Source: Opitutaceae bacterium (GTDB taxonomy: Bacteria; Verrucomicrobiota; Verrucomicrobiia; Opitutales; Opitutaceae). From it: 8,624 bases of DNA. The position numbers were made by a program, and so were the translations under genes. The notes under the pieces were generated by a model that saw nothing but the letters and a program-made list of their open reading frames with translations, was not told where the DNA came from and ran no database searches. Of this stretch, positions 1 to 6,840 are shown piece after piece. The stretch is from assembly GCA_003168315.1 (NCBI GenBank), contig PMSP01000166.1, positions 1-8,624 on the forward strand, read 5' to 3'. Numbering within the stretch: the first letter of the stretch is position 1; every line of letters begins with the position of its first letter.

Positions 1-99
1 GTCGAGAGGCTGATCGCGATCTACAACGACAAGGCCGACCCGGACTTCGTCTCGGTCCCGGCGACACTGGCCCAGCACGGCGCGGAAGGAGCCAAATAA
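1..99 (+). CDS. C-terminal end of an upstream gene, possibly DUF3450 family (partial)
   Basis: An open frame enters from the left edge and ends at TAA (97-99), giving the last 32 residues, which begin VERLIAIYND and finish GAEGAK. Codon use matches the following genes and the next ATG is only 6 bp beyond the stop, so it belongs to the same transcription unit. In Vibrio and Shewanella TonB2 loci the gene directly before TtpC is a secreted coiled-coil DUF3450 protein, and the tail here (an Ile/Arg-rich helix, then DPDFVSVPATL) is compatible with the end of that family. The family call rests mainly on gene order because too little sequence is visible. That it is the 3' end of a real gene is much more certain. 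Confidence 0.6.
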   Translation, partial: VERLIAIYNDKADPDFVSVPATLAQHGAEGAK

Positions 100-105
100 G
101 CCGCC

Positions 106-1524
106 ATGAGATCCCGAATCCTTACGGCGCTGGCCTCCCTCATCCTCCTCGGCGCGACGGTGCGCGCCCAGGAGACGTTCGACGACGCTGTGAAGCGCGC
201 GACGGCCGACTACGGCGAGCGGCTGCAGAAGGCCGCCGACGAGCTCAACGGCGCGCGAAAGCGGATAGACGACGAGAAGGCCCCCCTCCTGAAGGACATG
301 CGCGACGCCGAGGACCGCATCGTCGCGCTCCAGAGCGAGATCGACCGCCTCGAGGCCGGCCAGGAGGGCTACGCCGACCAGCACCGCAAGGAGATGACGG
401 ACCTGGACGCGGTCCGAAAGAACACGACCTACATCAGCACGCTGGCCCATGACGGGCTCACCGCGTTTGAGGAGAGCCTCGCCCCCGGCGAGGGCCAGTT
501 CCTCACCGACCGCATCCAGGACCTCGGGCAGAGGCTCGACGACACGTCGGGCCCGAACGGCCACGCGTCGATGGACATCGCGGAGTTCCTGCTCGAGCGC
601 ACCCGGCGCGAGCTCGGCGGCTACTCGGCCGCGGGCAGCGCGCTCATCGACGGCAACAACCAGGTCTTCAAGGGCACGTTTGCGTTCGTGGGACCCGAGA
701 CGTTCTTCCTGCCGGAGCAGGGCGGGGGGCCGGGGACCGTGCGGCCGCGCGCGGGCTCGCTCTACCCCGTCTCGTACCTCATGGCCTCTTGGAAGCCCGA
801 CGAGGCCTCGGCGTTTTTCCAGGGACGGCCGGGCACCATCGCCGCGGACGCCTCCGGAGGGAAGGCGCTGCGGCTGAAGGAGACGACCGGCTCCGTCCTG
901 GACCACATCAACAAGGGAGGGCTCGTCGCCTACGCCATCATCGCGGTGGGCGCCCTGTCGCTCCTCATGATAGTGCAGAAGATCGGCGACCTGGCCCACC
1001 TCGCTGTGGACACGCCCCAGGCCGTGCACGCCTTTCTCCTCAACGTCTCCGAGGGCGCGGGCGCCAAGGCCGACCAGGCCGTCAAGTCGCTCAAGGCGCC
1101 TGTCCGCGAGCTCTTCGTGGTCGGGCTGCGTTACGCCGGTAGCCCCAAGGAGCTCCTGGAGGAGCACCTCCAGTCCGTCCTCCTGAGGCAGCGCCTCCAC
1201 TTCGAGCGGCGGCTCTCGCTCCTCGCCGTGATCGCGACGGCATCCCCGCTGATGGGACTCCTCGGCACGGTCGTCGGCATGGTGAAGACATTCGCCCTAA
1301 TCACGGTCTTCGGGACGGGCAACGCCGGGAAGCTGGCGAGCGGCATCTCGGAGGTGCTGGTCGCAACGGAGCTCGGTCTCGTCGTCGCCATCCCGACCCT
1401 GATCGCGCACGGCTTCCTCGCCCACCGGATCCAGAGAAACCTGTCCATGCTCGAGCGCTACGCGCTGGAGTTCGTGACCGCGACGGACACCGCCAAGGCC
1501 GCCGGGAAGCCCGTCGCCGCATGA
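106..1524 (+). CDS. TtpC-like MotA/TolQ/ExbB proton channel protein with periplasmic coiled-coil domain
   Basis: This 472-residue inner-membrane protein is probably the TtpC-type accessory of a TonB2 energy-transduction complex. A signal peptide (1-21, cleavage after VRA) is followed by a charged heptad-like coiled coil (about 25-105) and a periplasmic segment to about 260. The ExbB/TolQ domain follows, with membrane spans near 272-292, 370-395 and 414-440. The family hallmarks are clear: SPLMGLLGTVVGMV in the second span and SGISEVLVATELGLVVAIP in the third. Glu416 and Thr421 match the ExbB channel residues Glu176 and Thr181, and Thr388 lies in the GTV motif. Plain ExbB proteins are about 160-240 residues; the extra N-terminal half is what defines TtpC. 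The ATG follows the upstream stop by 6 bp, with GGAAGGAG at 84-91 as a somewhat distant ribosome binding site. Its stop overlaps the next start (ATGA). Confidence 0.92.
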   Translation: MRSRILTALASLILLGATVRAQETFDDAVKRATADYGERLQKAADELNGARKRIDDEKAPLLKDMRDAEDRIVALQSEIDRLEAGQEGYADQHRKEMTDLDAVRKNTTYISTLAHDGLTAFEESLAPGEGQFLTDRIQDLGQRLDDTSGPNGHASMDIAEFLLERTRRELGGYSAAGSALIDGNNQVFKGTFAFVGPETFFLPEQGGGPGTVRPRAGSLYPVSYLMASWKPDEASAFFQGRPGTIAADASGGKALRLKETTGSVLDHINKGGLVAYAIIAVGALSLLMIVQKIGDLAHLAVDTPQAVHAFLLNVSEGAGAKADQAVKSLKAPVRELFVVGLRYAGSPKELLEEHLQSVLLRQRLHFERRLSLLAVIATASPLMGLLGTVVGMVKTFALITVFGTGNAGKLASGISEVLVATELGLVVAIPTLIAHGFLAHRIQRNLSMLERYALEFVTATDTAKAAGKPVAA

Positions 1525-2018
1525 AGCCGCTCATAGACCTCGTCCACCGCGGGGGGCCGGTGATGATCGCCATCCTCACCCTGTCGGTCGTACTCTATTC
1601 CCGGTGCTTCAAGCTCCTCCTCTCTCTGCGCAGGGCGAGCAAGCAGTATGACGTGCGGGGCTCCGCCCAGGAGCGGGAGCTGCCGCTGCTGAGGCGGGAG
1701 CGGGAGGAGGCCCATGAGTCCTTCCGGCAGCAGAGGGTGGCCTTGGGGGCCATGATCGCGGCGGCGCCGCTCCTCGGGCTCCTCGGCACCGTCAGCGGGA
1801 TGGTGACGACCTTCGAGAGCATCTCGGGCCGCTCGGCCGAGAAGACCATGGAGGGGCTCGCGCGCGGCATCTCGGAGGTCCTCGTGGCGACGGAGTCGGG
1901 CCTTGTCGTCGCGATCCCGGCGCTCCTCATCCTGCACTTCGCCAACCGCAGCCTCCGTAAATACATGCAGAAGCTCAACCAGATCGAACGGAGCATCTGG
2001 CTCGACGCGTCGCTATGA
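1521..2018 (+). CDS. exbB: ExbB/TolQ family proton channel subunit (ExbB2 type)
   Basis: This 165-residue protein is a compact ExbB of the kind found in TonB2 loci. Three membrane spans are visible: about 11-30, 73-95 and 115-140. The second carries APLLGLLGTVSGMV (Thr90) and the third GISEVLVATESGLVVAIP, with Glu119 and Thr124 at the positions of the E. coli ExbB channel residues. The stretch between spans one and two (31-72) is highly charged and would be the cytoplasmic loop. In the family, an ExbB pentamer surrounds ExbD helices and uses proton flow to drive TonB. The ATG lies inside the stop of the TtpC-like gene (ATGA, 1521-1524) and its own stop overlaps the exbD start, so all three are probably translated in a coupled way. 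Confidence 0.93.
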   Translation: MKPLIDLVHRGGPVMIAILTLSVVLYSRCFKLLLSLRRASKQYDVRGSAQERELPLLRREREEAHESFRQQRVALGAMIAAAPLLGLLGTVSGMVTTFESISGRSAEKTMEGLARGISEVLVATESGLVVAIPALLILHFANRSLRKYMQKLNQIERSIWLDASL

Positions 2019-2428
2019 TCGGCAAGAACAGCGGGCGCAACCGCATCGAGGCCACCCACATCGACATGGTGCCGATGGTGGACTGCATCATGGTGCTCGT
2101 GATCTTCCTGATGATCAGCAGCGCCTTCATCAACGACCCCGGCATCGAGGTGCAGAAGCCCGACGTCAGCGGCTCGCTGAGCGGCGAGCACTCCTCGCTG
2201 CTGATCGCGATCTCGGCGGACAACAGGATCTATTTCGACGGGCAGGAGATCCGCGCCGACCAGGTCGCCGCGGTCGTGAAGCAGGCCGCGATCGGGCGCT
2301 TTCCCTCGCTCATCATCCGCGGCGACCGCTCCTCGAACCTCGGCGTCTTCGCGGAGGTGTACTCGGAGGCCAAGCGCTCCGGCATCCAGCACGTTGAGTT
2401 CGCCACGGCGAGGGCCGGCCTTCCCTAG
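2015..2428 (+). CDS. exbD: ExbD/TolR family biopolymer transport protein
   Basis: This 137-residue protein has the ExbD/TolR layout: a short cytoplasmic N-terminus, one membrane span (about 22-38) and a periplasmic domain. The signature IDMVPMVDCIMVLVIFLM covers residues 16-33; Asp23 matches the essential membrane aspartate of ExbD (Asp25 in E. coli), which carries protons within the ExbB pore. The periplasmic part has the usual pattern of a strand pair (LLIAISADNRIYFDGQ), then an alpha/beta segment with SLIIRGDRSSNLGVFAEV, which is typical of the family. The ATG overlaps the exbB stop (ATGA, 2015-2018). The stop is followed 9 bp later by the TonB gene. Length and motifs give no sign of damage. 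Confidence 0.95.
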   Translation: MIGKNSGRNRIEATHIDMVPMVDCIMVLVIFLMISSAFINDPGIEVQKPDVSGSLSGEHSSLLIAISADNRIYFDGQEIRADQVAAVVKQAAIGRFPSLIIRGDRSSNLGVFAEVYSEAKRSGIQHVEFATARAGLP

Positions 2429-2437
2429 GATCCCGCC

Positions 2438-3175
2438 ATGGCGCACGCGCAGCAGATCCCGCAGTCCCGCACGGTCGGCCAGTACCTTGGCGAGGAGGCC
2501 GTGTGCCTGCTGCTGGGGGGCGGCCTCACACTCTTCCTTTTCCTCGGCATCGCCCGGTTCGAGAGCGTGAGGCCGGTCGCCCCCCCCTCCGACATCGAGG
2601 ACCTGCGGGTCGTCTCAGCCATCACGGAGCCGCCGCCCCCAAAGCCCGAGGAGCGCCCCGAGACCCAGGACTCGGTCACGCCGCTCACAGGGATCGACAT
2701 AGCCGCCTCCGAGAGCACGGTGAAGCTCGCCGTCGTCCCCCCCGACCTGGACAAGATCATCCCCGCGACCGAGCTTCCCCCGAGGGCCGCGGTTCAGTTC
2801 AACCAGCTGCTGACCGACATGAAGCCGAGGGCGGACATCTCGGGCGAGTTCTCACACATCTACCAGCAGAGCGAGGTGGACCAGGTACCCCAGGCCGTCG
2901 TGAAGACGATCGCAAGGGTCTCGAAGCGGGCCCGCGATGATGCCGAGCAGCTCAAGGTGACCCTTCTTCTCGTCATCGACACTACCGGAACCGTGACGAG
3001 CATCCGGGTGCTCAAGCCCTCCGGGAACGTCAAGTTTGACCAGATCGTCCTCGAGTGCGTCCGCGACGAGTGGGAGTTCACCCCCGCCGTGCGGAAGGGG
3101 AGGAAGGTCCGGTGCATGGTCCAGCAGCTCATCTGGTACAAGTGGACCGAGGGCGCGTCACGATTTGAAATATGA
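2438..3175 (+). CDS. TonB family energy transducer (TonB2-like)
   Basis: This 245-residue protein is probably the TonB partner of the ExbB/ExbD pair encoded just upstream. One N-terminal membrane helix (about 21-39) is followed by a periplasmic linker and a TonB C-terminal domain at about 147-235. The domain shows the family pattern: a VDQVPQ start, a two-strand segment with DTTGTVTSIRVLKPSG, the helix FDQIVLECVRDEW, then EFTPAVRKGRKV. The proline-rich spacer is short (PPPPKP at 65-70 plus scattered prolines), unlike the long Pro-Glu/Pro-Lys spacer of E. coli TonB. The membrane helix also lacks the histidine (His20) of E. coli TonB; this and the gene order fit the TonB2 class. Its stop overlaps the next gene. 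Which outer-membrane receptors it serves cannot be told from this window. Confidence 0.88.
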   Translation: MAHAQQIPQSRTVGQYLGEEAVCLLLGGGLTLFLFLGIARFESVRPVAPPSDIEDLRVVSAITEPPPPKPEERPETQDSVTPLTGIDIAASESTVKLAVVPPDLDKIIPATELPPRAAVQFNQLLTDMKPRADISGEFSHIYQQSEVDQVPQAVVKTIARVSKRARDDAEQLKVTLLLVIDTTGTVTSIRVLKPSGNVKFDQIVLECVRDEWEFTPAVRKGRKVRCMVQQLIWYKWTEGASRFEI

Positions 3176-4509
3176 TGAAAACCCCAAGGATCGTCCTTCT
3201 TTTTTCCCTGGCGAACGCCCTGGGCGGCTCCGCGCTCGCGTCGCAGCCGAAGGTCGATCCGCACAGGATCGTCAATGAGTCGAACTCCTTCCTGAAGGAG
3301 CGCGAGCCCGAGATGACAGAGGAGGAGTACGCCCTCTACCAGAAGGTCGTGACCATGCTCGCCTCCAACCCGGAGTTCGCGGTCAAGCTCCTCGAGGCGA
3401 TGACCTCGGACAAGGAGCCGCCGAGCCCCGCGTTCCAGTTCATCCTCGGGAACGCGTACTACGCGGCCAACCTGAATGACAAGGCGGAGGCGAGCTACCG
3501 GATCGCCGTGACCCGCTACCCGACGTTCCTTCGCGCCTGGGTGAACCTTGGCGTCATGTACTACGCCACCGGCCGCTACTCCGACGCGGTCCCGTGCTTC
3601 TCGAAGGCCGTGGAGCTCGGGGACCGCGACTCCTCCACGTTCGGGCTGCTGGGGTACAGCCTGCAGAAGGAGGGCGACCTCGTCTCGGCCGAGATGGCCT
3701 ACATGCAGGCGCTGAGCGGCGACCCCTCCGACCCCGACTGGAAGGAGGGGCTCCTGACGATCTGCATCGAGGGCAAGCAGTTCGCCCGGGCCGAGTCGCT
3801 TGTTAAGAACCTCATCAAGGAGAAGCCCACCGACAGCCAGTACTGGATGGCGTACGCCACCATCCTGCTCGCCGAGAACCGCAAGCTTGACGCAACGGTC
3901 GTCCTGGAGACCGCGTCGGGAACGGGCGTGGCCAACACCGAGGCGCTCTCCCTCCTCGGGGACCTCTACGCGGAGCAGCGCATGATCCCCGAGGCGGCCG
4001 GCATCTACCAGAAGATCCTCGCCTCGGCGCCCGACATCGGGGAGCGCAAGCTCCTCCACTACGCCCAGGTGCTGATCGCGGGCGACCGGCTGCAGGACGC
4101 CGAGGCGGTCCTCGACAGGGTCAAGTCGGCGTCCGACGACGAGACCGGGATCGAGATCCGCCAGACCCGGGCCGACCTGCTCGCGGCGGAGAAGAAATGG
4201 CCGGAGGAGCGGCAGGAGCTCGACGGCCTCCTCAGGGTTTCGCCGCTGAACGGACGGGCGCTCATCAGCCTCGGTCGGGCCTACGCGGCCGAGGATGACG
4301 TCCCCCGCGCGACGCTCGCCTTCGAGGCGGCCTACGCCGTCCCGGGCAGCGTTTACGTCGCCAGCCTCGAGCTGGCCAACATCGAGCTCAAGAACAAGCA
4401 CTACGCCAAGAGCGTGGAGTACCTCCAGAAGGCGCTCAGCATCGAGAGAACCGACGCGGTCCAGGATTTCCTGGTGCGCGTGAAGTCAATGGTCGTCAGG
4501 GACGGCTAG
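3172..4509 (+). CDS. Secreted tetratricopeptide repeat (TPR) protein of the TonB2 locus
   Basis: This 445-residue protein has a signal peptide (1-23, cleavage after ALA) and then an almost entirely helical body made of TPR-like units of about 34 residues. The clearest units are about 86-119 (AFQFILGNAYYAANLNDKAE), 120-153 (AWVNLGVMYYATGRYSDAV), 154-187, 256-288 (LLGDLYAEQRMIPEAAGIYQ), 360-393 (ALISLGRAYAAEDDVPRAT) and 394-427 (ASLELANIELKNKHYAKSV). Weaker units fill the gaps. TPR solenoids bind other proteins, and a periplasmic TPR protein is the usual last gene of TonB2/TtpC loci, where an assembly or adaptor role is likely but not shown here. Two adjacent ATGs (3172 and 3175) are possible starts; the first overlaps the TonB stop as ATGA. 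There is no strong ribosome binding site, which fits coupled translation. Confidence 0.9.
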   Translation: MMKTPRIVLLFSLANALGGSALASQPKVDPHRIVNESNSFLKEREPEMTEEEYALYQKVVTMLASNPEFAVKLLEAMTSDKEPPSPAFQFILGNAYYAANLNDKAEASYRIAVTRYPTFLRAWVNLGVMYYATGRYSDAVPCFSKAVELGDRDSSTFGLLGYSLQKEGDLVSAEMAYMQALSGDPSDPDWKEGLLTICIEGKQFARAESLVKNLIKEKPTDSQYWMAYATILLAENRKLDATVVLETASGTGVANTEALSLLGDLYAEQRMIPEAAGIYQKILASAPDIGERKLLHYAQVLIAGDRLQDAEAVLDRVKSASDDETGIEIRQTRADLLAAEKKWPEERQELDGLLRVSPLNGRALISLGRAYAAEDDVPRATLAFEAAYAVPGSVYVASLELANIELKNKHYAKSVEYLQKALSIERTDAVQDFLVRVKSMVVRDG

Positions 4510-4533
4510 CATTCGGTGAAAACGCCGAACCCC

Positions 4534-5898
4534 ATGAAAACATTCCGAACCATCACAACGCCCTGGGTGCGACTGCTGCTCCCGGCCGTGACACTATTCG
4601 CCGGTTCCCCCCGGCTTTCCGCCGACGTACGGGACGAGAAGCCGGTGACGATGGAGAAGGTCGTCGTCGGCGCCACGAAGACGCACACGCTCTTCATGGG
4701 CGCCGACATCGCCATCAACCTGGACAGGGATGTCTACGCCGTCCGCGACGTGGTCGGCTCCGCCTGGGTGGTCGACATCGGCGGCAAGGAGAAGGTCGTC
4801 TCCGCGAAGCAGGCCCCCTTGAACCTGAAGATAACGCCGACGCTCAAGCTGACTGAGACCTCAGCGACCATCGTCGGCCTGAGGAAGCTGCGAGCCTACT
4901 CCTTCGCCAACGACCCCAACGTCCTCCTGACAAAGGGCCTCAACCAGTCGGCCTCCATCAACTCCGACCTGCTGGCGGTCGCGCGGAACGCCCAGGCCCG
5001 GGTCGATGTGGCTTCGAGCAAGGCCTATGGCGGAGCAAGCGTCTTTGTCGGGGCGGATGACCAGTTCTCGGCCAACGCCATGGAGACGACAGCCCAGTTC
5101 GCGTACTCCAACACGCACACGAAGGGGATCAACGGCGGCGGCCTGCCGATCGCGAGCACCGTGGTCGGGGGCCCCAACGCGACCGGGACCCTTGGCTTGA
5201 CCGTCGACATCGCCGCCAACTCGGCGAAGCTCGCGGCCGGCCAGACCGAGAACGGCGACGAGCCGGGCGACAAGCTTGCGACGGCGGGATATGACGCCAT
5301 GGACATCGAATTCGACATCTCCTCCGAGAAGCCCCTGCACAACCCCTATGTCGTCACGATGACCCGGTTTCGCGGAAAGGACAGCAGGCCCGGCATGGTC
5401 CAGAACATGGTCTATGCGAAGTCGCTCGACCCGATTTACAAGCAGATCTCCCACGTCCACTTCTCGGAGGAGGGCTTCCCATTCGACTATGAGGTGATCG
5501 ATTTCCAGCTCCACATCTACGACAAGGGCGTCGAAATCGCGACCAACGTCGCGAAAAACCGAGTGGAGCTGACGCGCGACGAGGCCTTCGAGTACATCAA
5601 GATGGAGTACGAGGGGGCGCACCAGAAGGAGACGCTGCCCGCCGTGCCGGCGATGGGCCAGCTGCCCGCGGACCTTCCCAACCAGATAGCACAGGGAAAA
5701 TACACGGAGACGTACTATGTCAAAGTGACGAAGGAGGGCATGGGCGTCGGGACATTCCTCGACGCGGCCTGCACGAGGAAGGCCGAGGACCCCTACATCA
5801 ATGCCGTCGTGGCGAGGATCCGTTTCAAGCCGGCCCTCGCAAGCGGAAAGCCAGTGGAAGGCGTGGCCGCCCTGAAGCTAGGCCAGCTGACGATCTGA
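4534..5898 (+). CDS. Exported protein of unknown family with a TonB C-terminal-like end
   Basis: I do not recognise the main family. From the ATG at 4534 the product is 454 residues, with a good signal peptide (basic n-region, LLLPAVTLFAG core, cleavage after LSA at residue 30). An in-frame GTG at 4516 would add six residues; neither start has a strong ribosome binding site, and I prefer the ATG because its signal peptide has normal length. Residues 40-330 are rich in predicted beta strands and glycine, with no further membrane span. Residues 394-452 (YYVKVTKEG, a stretch with two cysteines-or-alanines, then VARIRFKPALASGKPVEGV) follow the TonB C-terminal pattern and align with the end of the TonB two genes upstream. 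There is no membrane anchor or proline spacer, so it is not a normal TonB. It lies 6-24 bp after the TPR gene, at the end of the unit, which suggests a periplasmic role linked to this TonB system. Confidence 0.8.
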   Translation: MKTFRTITTPWVRLLLPAVTLFAGSPRLSADVRDEKPVTMEKVVVGATKTHTLFMGADIAINLDRDVYAVRDVVGSAWVVDIGGKEKVVSAKQAPLNLKITPTLKLTETSATIVGLRKLRAYSFANDPNVLLTKGLNQSASINSDLLAVARNAQARVDVASSKAYGGASVFVGADDQFSANAMETTAQFAYSNTHTKGINGGGLPIASTVVGGPNATGTLGLTVDIAANSAKLAAGQTENGDEPGDKLATAGYDAMDIEFDISSEKPLHNPYVVTMTRFRGKDSRPGMVQNMVYAKSLDPIYKQISHVHFSEEGFPFDYEVIDFQLHIYDKGVEIATNVAKNRVELTRDEAFEYIKMEYEGAHQKETLPAVPAMGQLPADLPNQIAQGKYTETYYVKVTKEGMGVGTFLDAACTRKAEDPYINAVVARIRFKPALASGKPVEGVAALKLGQLTI

Positions 5899-5908
5899 GC
5901 CCTGGGAT

Positions 5909-5939
5909 CCATTGGCTCCGCTTGCCGCGAAGCCAATGG
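5909..5939. terminator. Hairpin between convergent genes, possible bidirectional terminator
   Basis: CCATTGGCT (5909-5917) and AGCCAATGG (5931-5939) form a perfect 9-bp inverted repeat around a 13-base loop. It lies 10 bases after the stop of the last + strand gene and 11 bases before the stop end of the convergent - strand gene, the expected place for a shared terminator. No run of Ts follows on either strand, so it is not a classical intrinsic terminator. It may act only as a 3' end stabiliser. Confidence 0.5.
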
Positions 5940-5946
5940 CCAATGG
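5933..5946. repeat. Tandem 7-bp repeat CCAATGG x2
   Basis: CCAATGG is present twice head to tail (5933-5939 and 5940-5946). The first copy is the right arm of the hairpin at 5909-5939, so either copy could pair with the left arm (ATTGG core). The junction creates TGGCCAAT, the reverse complement of ATTGGCCA, which also occurs in two other gaps of this window. Confidence 0.6.
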
Positions 5947-5950
5947 TTCC

Positions 5951-6724
5951 TCAGTTGACCGATTCCGCGCCCGAACCGGAGTACTGGACCCGCTCACGGT
6001 AGAGCAGGGCCTGTAGGAGATTGCTGTCCACCTTCTGCAGCGGGGCGGGTCGCAGGGCAGTCGCCTCTGGCGTGGCGCCCGCGCTGGACAGAACCGCCTG
6101 CACGAGGTGAGCCTCCGTGAAGTTCTTCCCGAAGTAGGGCGCGCCCTTGGCGATCAGGGAAGGGATCACCTGGTCCATCTCGCCGCTCCGCTCAGGTGCG
6201 CTCATCTTCGCGCGCCACAGGAGCTTCACCTGGCGATTCTGGGCCAGGGCGGGATAGTCGTAGGCCGTGACGACCACGAAGATTCGCGGCATGCGCGCGT
6301 CCTGGGCGATCGTCTCCAGGGGGCCGGATAGGATCACCGGCGAGGATACGTCCAAGTTGGCGCCATTAGACGACTGGCGGCCGAGGATGTGGTTCTCCAC
6401 CTCGGAGCCCATGTCCTGGGTGCTCACGAGCCTGATGCGCGCACCCAGGTTGTTCTGGATGCCATAGGTCAGGCGGAGCTCACGATGGTCGACCCGCAGG
6501 ACGCCCCAGTAGTAGGTCAGGAGCACCGAGGGCGCGACCCGGTTGGCCACGAACCCCTGGTCCCTCAGCGAGTCAAAAAGCGCCTGGCGAACGCGGTCGG
6601 CAGTCGGGGGAGTGTCGCCGACGATCGGGTCGCCGGCCTCAATGTATCCGCCGTCGATGGCGGCATAGGCGACCGAGCCCTGCAGCGGCGCGGCGTCCTT
6701 CGGCGTCTCGGCGACGACCAGCAT
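5951..6724 (-). CDS. Probable exported protein of unknown family, start region apparently broken
   Basis: The first in-frame ATG is at 6724 and gives 257 residues starting MLVVAETPKD, with no signal peptide. The frame stays open upstream to a stop at 6851-6853, and the missing part reads like a signal peptide (see 6725-6822). I therefore think the intended protein is about 290 residues and exported. I do not recognise the family. The layout, an alpha-helical segment VRQALFDSLRDQGF (45-58) followed by a strand VLLTYYWGV, and later VKLLWRAKMS (166-175) with a helix after it, loosely recalls DUF4136-like envelope proteins, but this is weak. The product has no long hydrophobic segment after the start. 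The gene is convergent with the TonB unit and ends 52 bp from it. Codon use is like its neighbours, which argues for a gene under recent selection. Confidence 0.7.
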   Translation of the reverse strand: MLVVAETPKDAAPLQGSVAYAAIDGGYIEAGDPIVGDTPPTADRVRQALFDSLRDQGFVANRVAPSVLLTYYWGVLRVDHRELRLTYGIQNNLGARIRLVSTQDMGSEVENHILGRQSSNGANLDVSSPVILSGPLETIAQDARMPRIFVVVTAYDYPALAQNRQVKLLWRAKMSAPERSGEMDQVIPSLIAKGAPYFGKNFTEAHLVQAVLSSAGATPEATALRPAPLQKVDSNLLQALLYRERVQYSGSGAESVN

Positions 6725-6822
6725 CTCAAAGTTATCGGAGAACAGGCTGGCATGAGCTTTCGAGCAGAACCCGGCGGCGAGGACTGCGGCTATAACCAGG
6801 AGGGGCGTGAAGGCATTTTCAT
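6725..6822 (-). other. Orphan signal-peptide coding stretch, out of frame with its ATG by one base
   Basis: On the - strand the codons before 6724 read NAFTPLLVIAAVLAAG, then FCSKAHASLFSDNFE, a normal signal-peptide core with an AHA cleavage site. No ATG, GTG or TTG exists in this frame after the upstream stop. An ATG does exist at 6822-6820, directly before it, but in another frame: ATG-AAA-ATG there leads to a stop after ten codons (6790-6792). With one more A in the AAAA run (6816-6819) the gene would begin MKNAFTPLLV and run on in frame. Causes could be a sequence or assembly error, a real mutation, or slippage. CTG at 6797-6799 is a poor alternative start because it gives no basic residues before the hydrophobic core. 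Confidence 0.65.
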
Positions 6823-6840
6823 GGGGGAGTAGGGGACTGT

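Noticed and set aside
1595..2446. - strand open frame of 283 codons opposite exbB and exbD
   Set aside because: No motif or signal sequence, and the + strand proteins have unmistakable family motifs along the same DNA.
2860..4401. Long open frame on the - strand (513 codons) opposite the TonB and TPR genes
   Set aside because: It is rich in Arg, Leu, Gly, Val and Asp without domain signals, and lies opposite well-supported TonB and TPR genes. It is a by-product of high GC at third positions.
4861..5622. - strand open frame of 253 codons opposite the unknown exported protein
   Set aside because: Composition (Val, Arg, Gly, Leu, Asp, His) is typical of an antisense shadow, while the + frame has a signal peptide, a TonB-like end and fits the operon.
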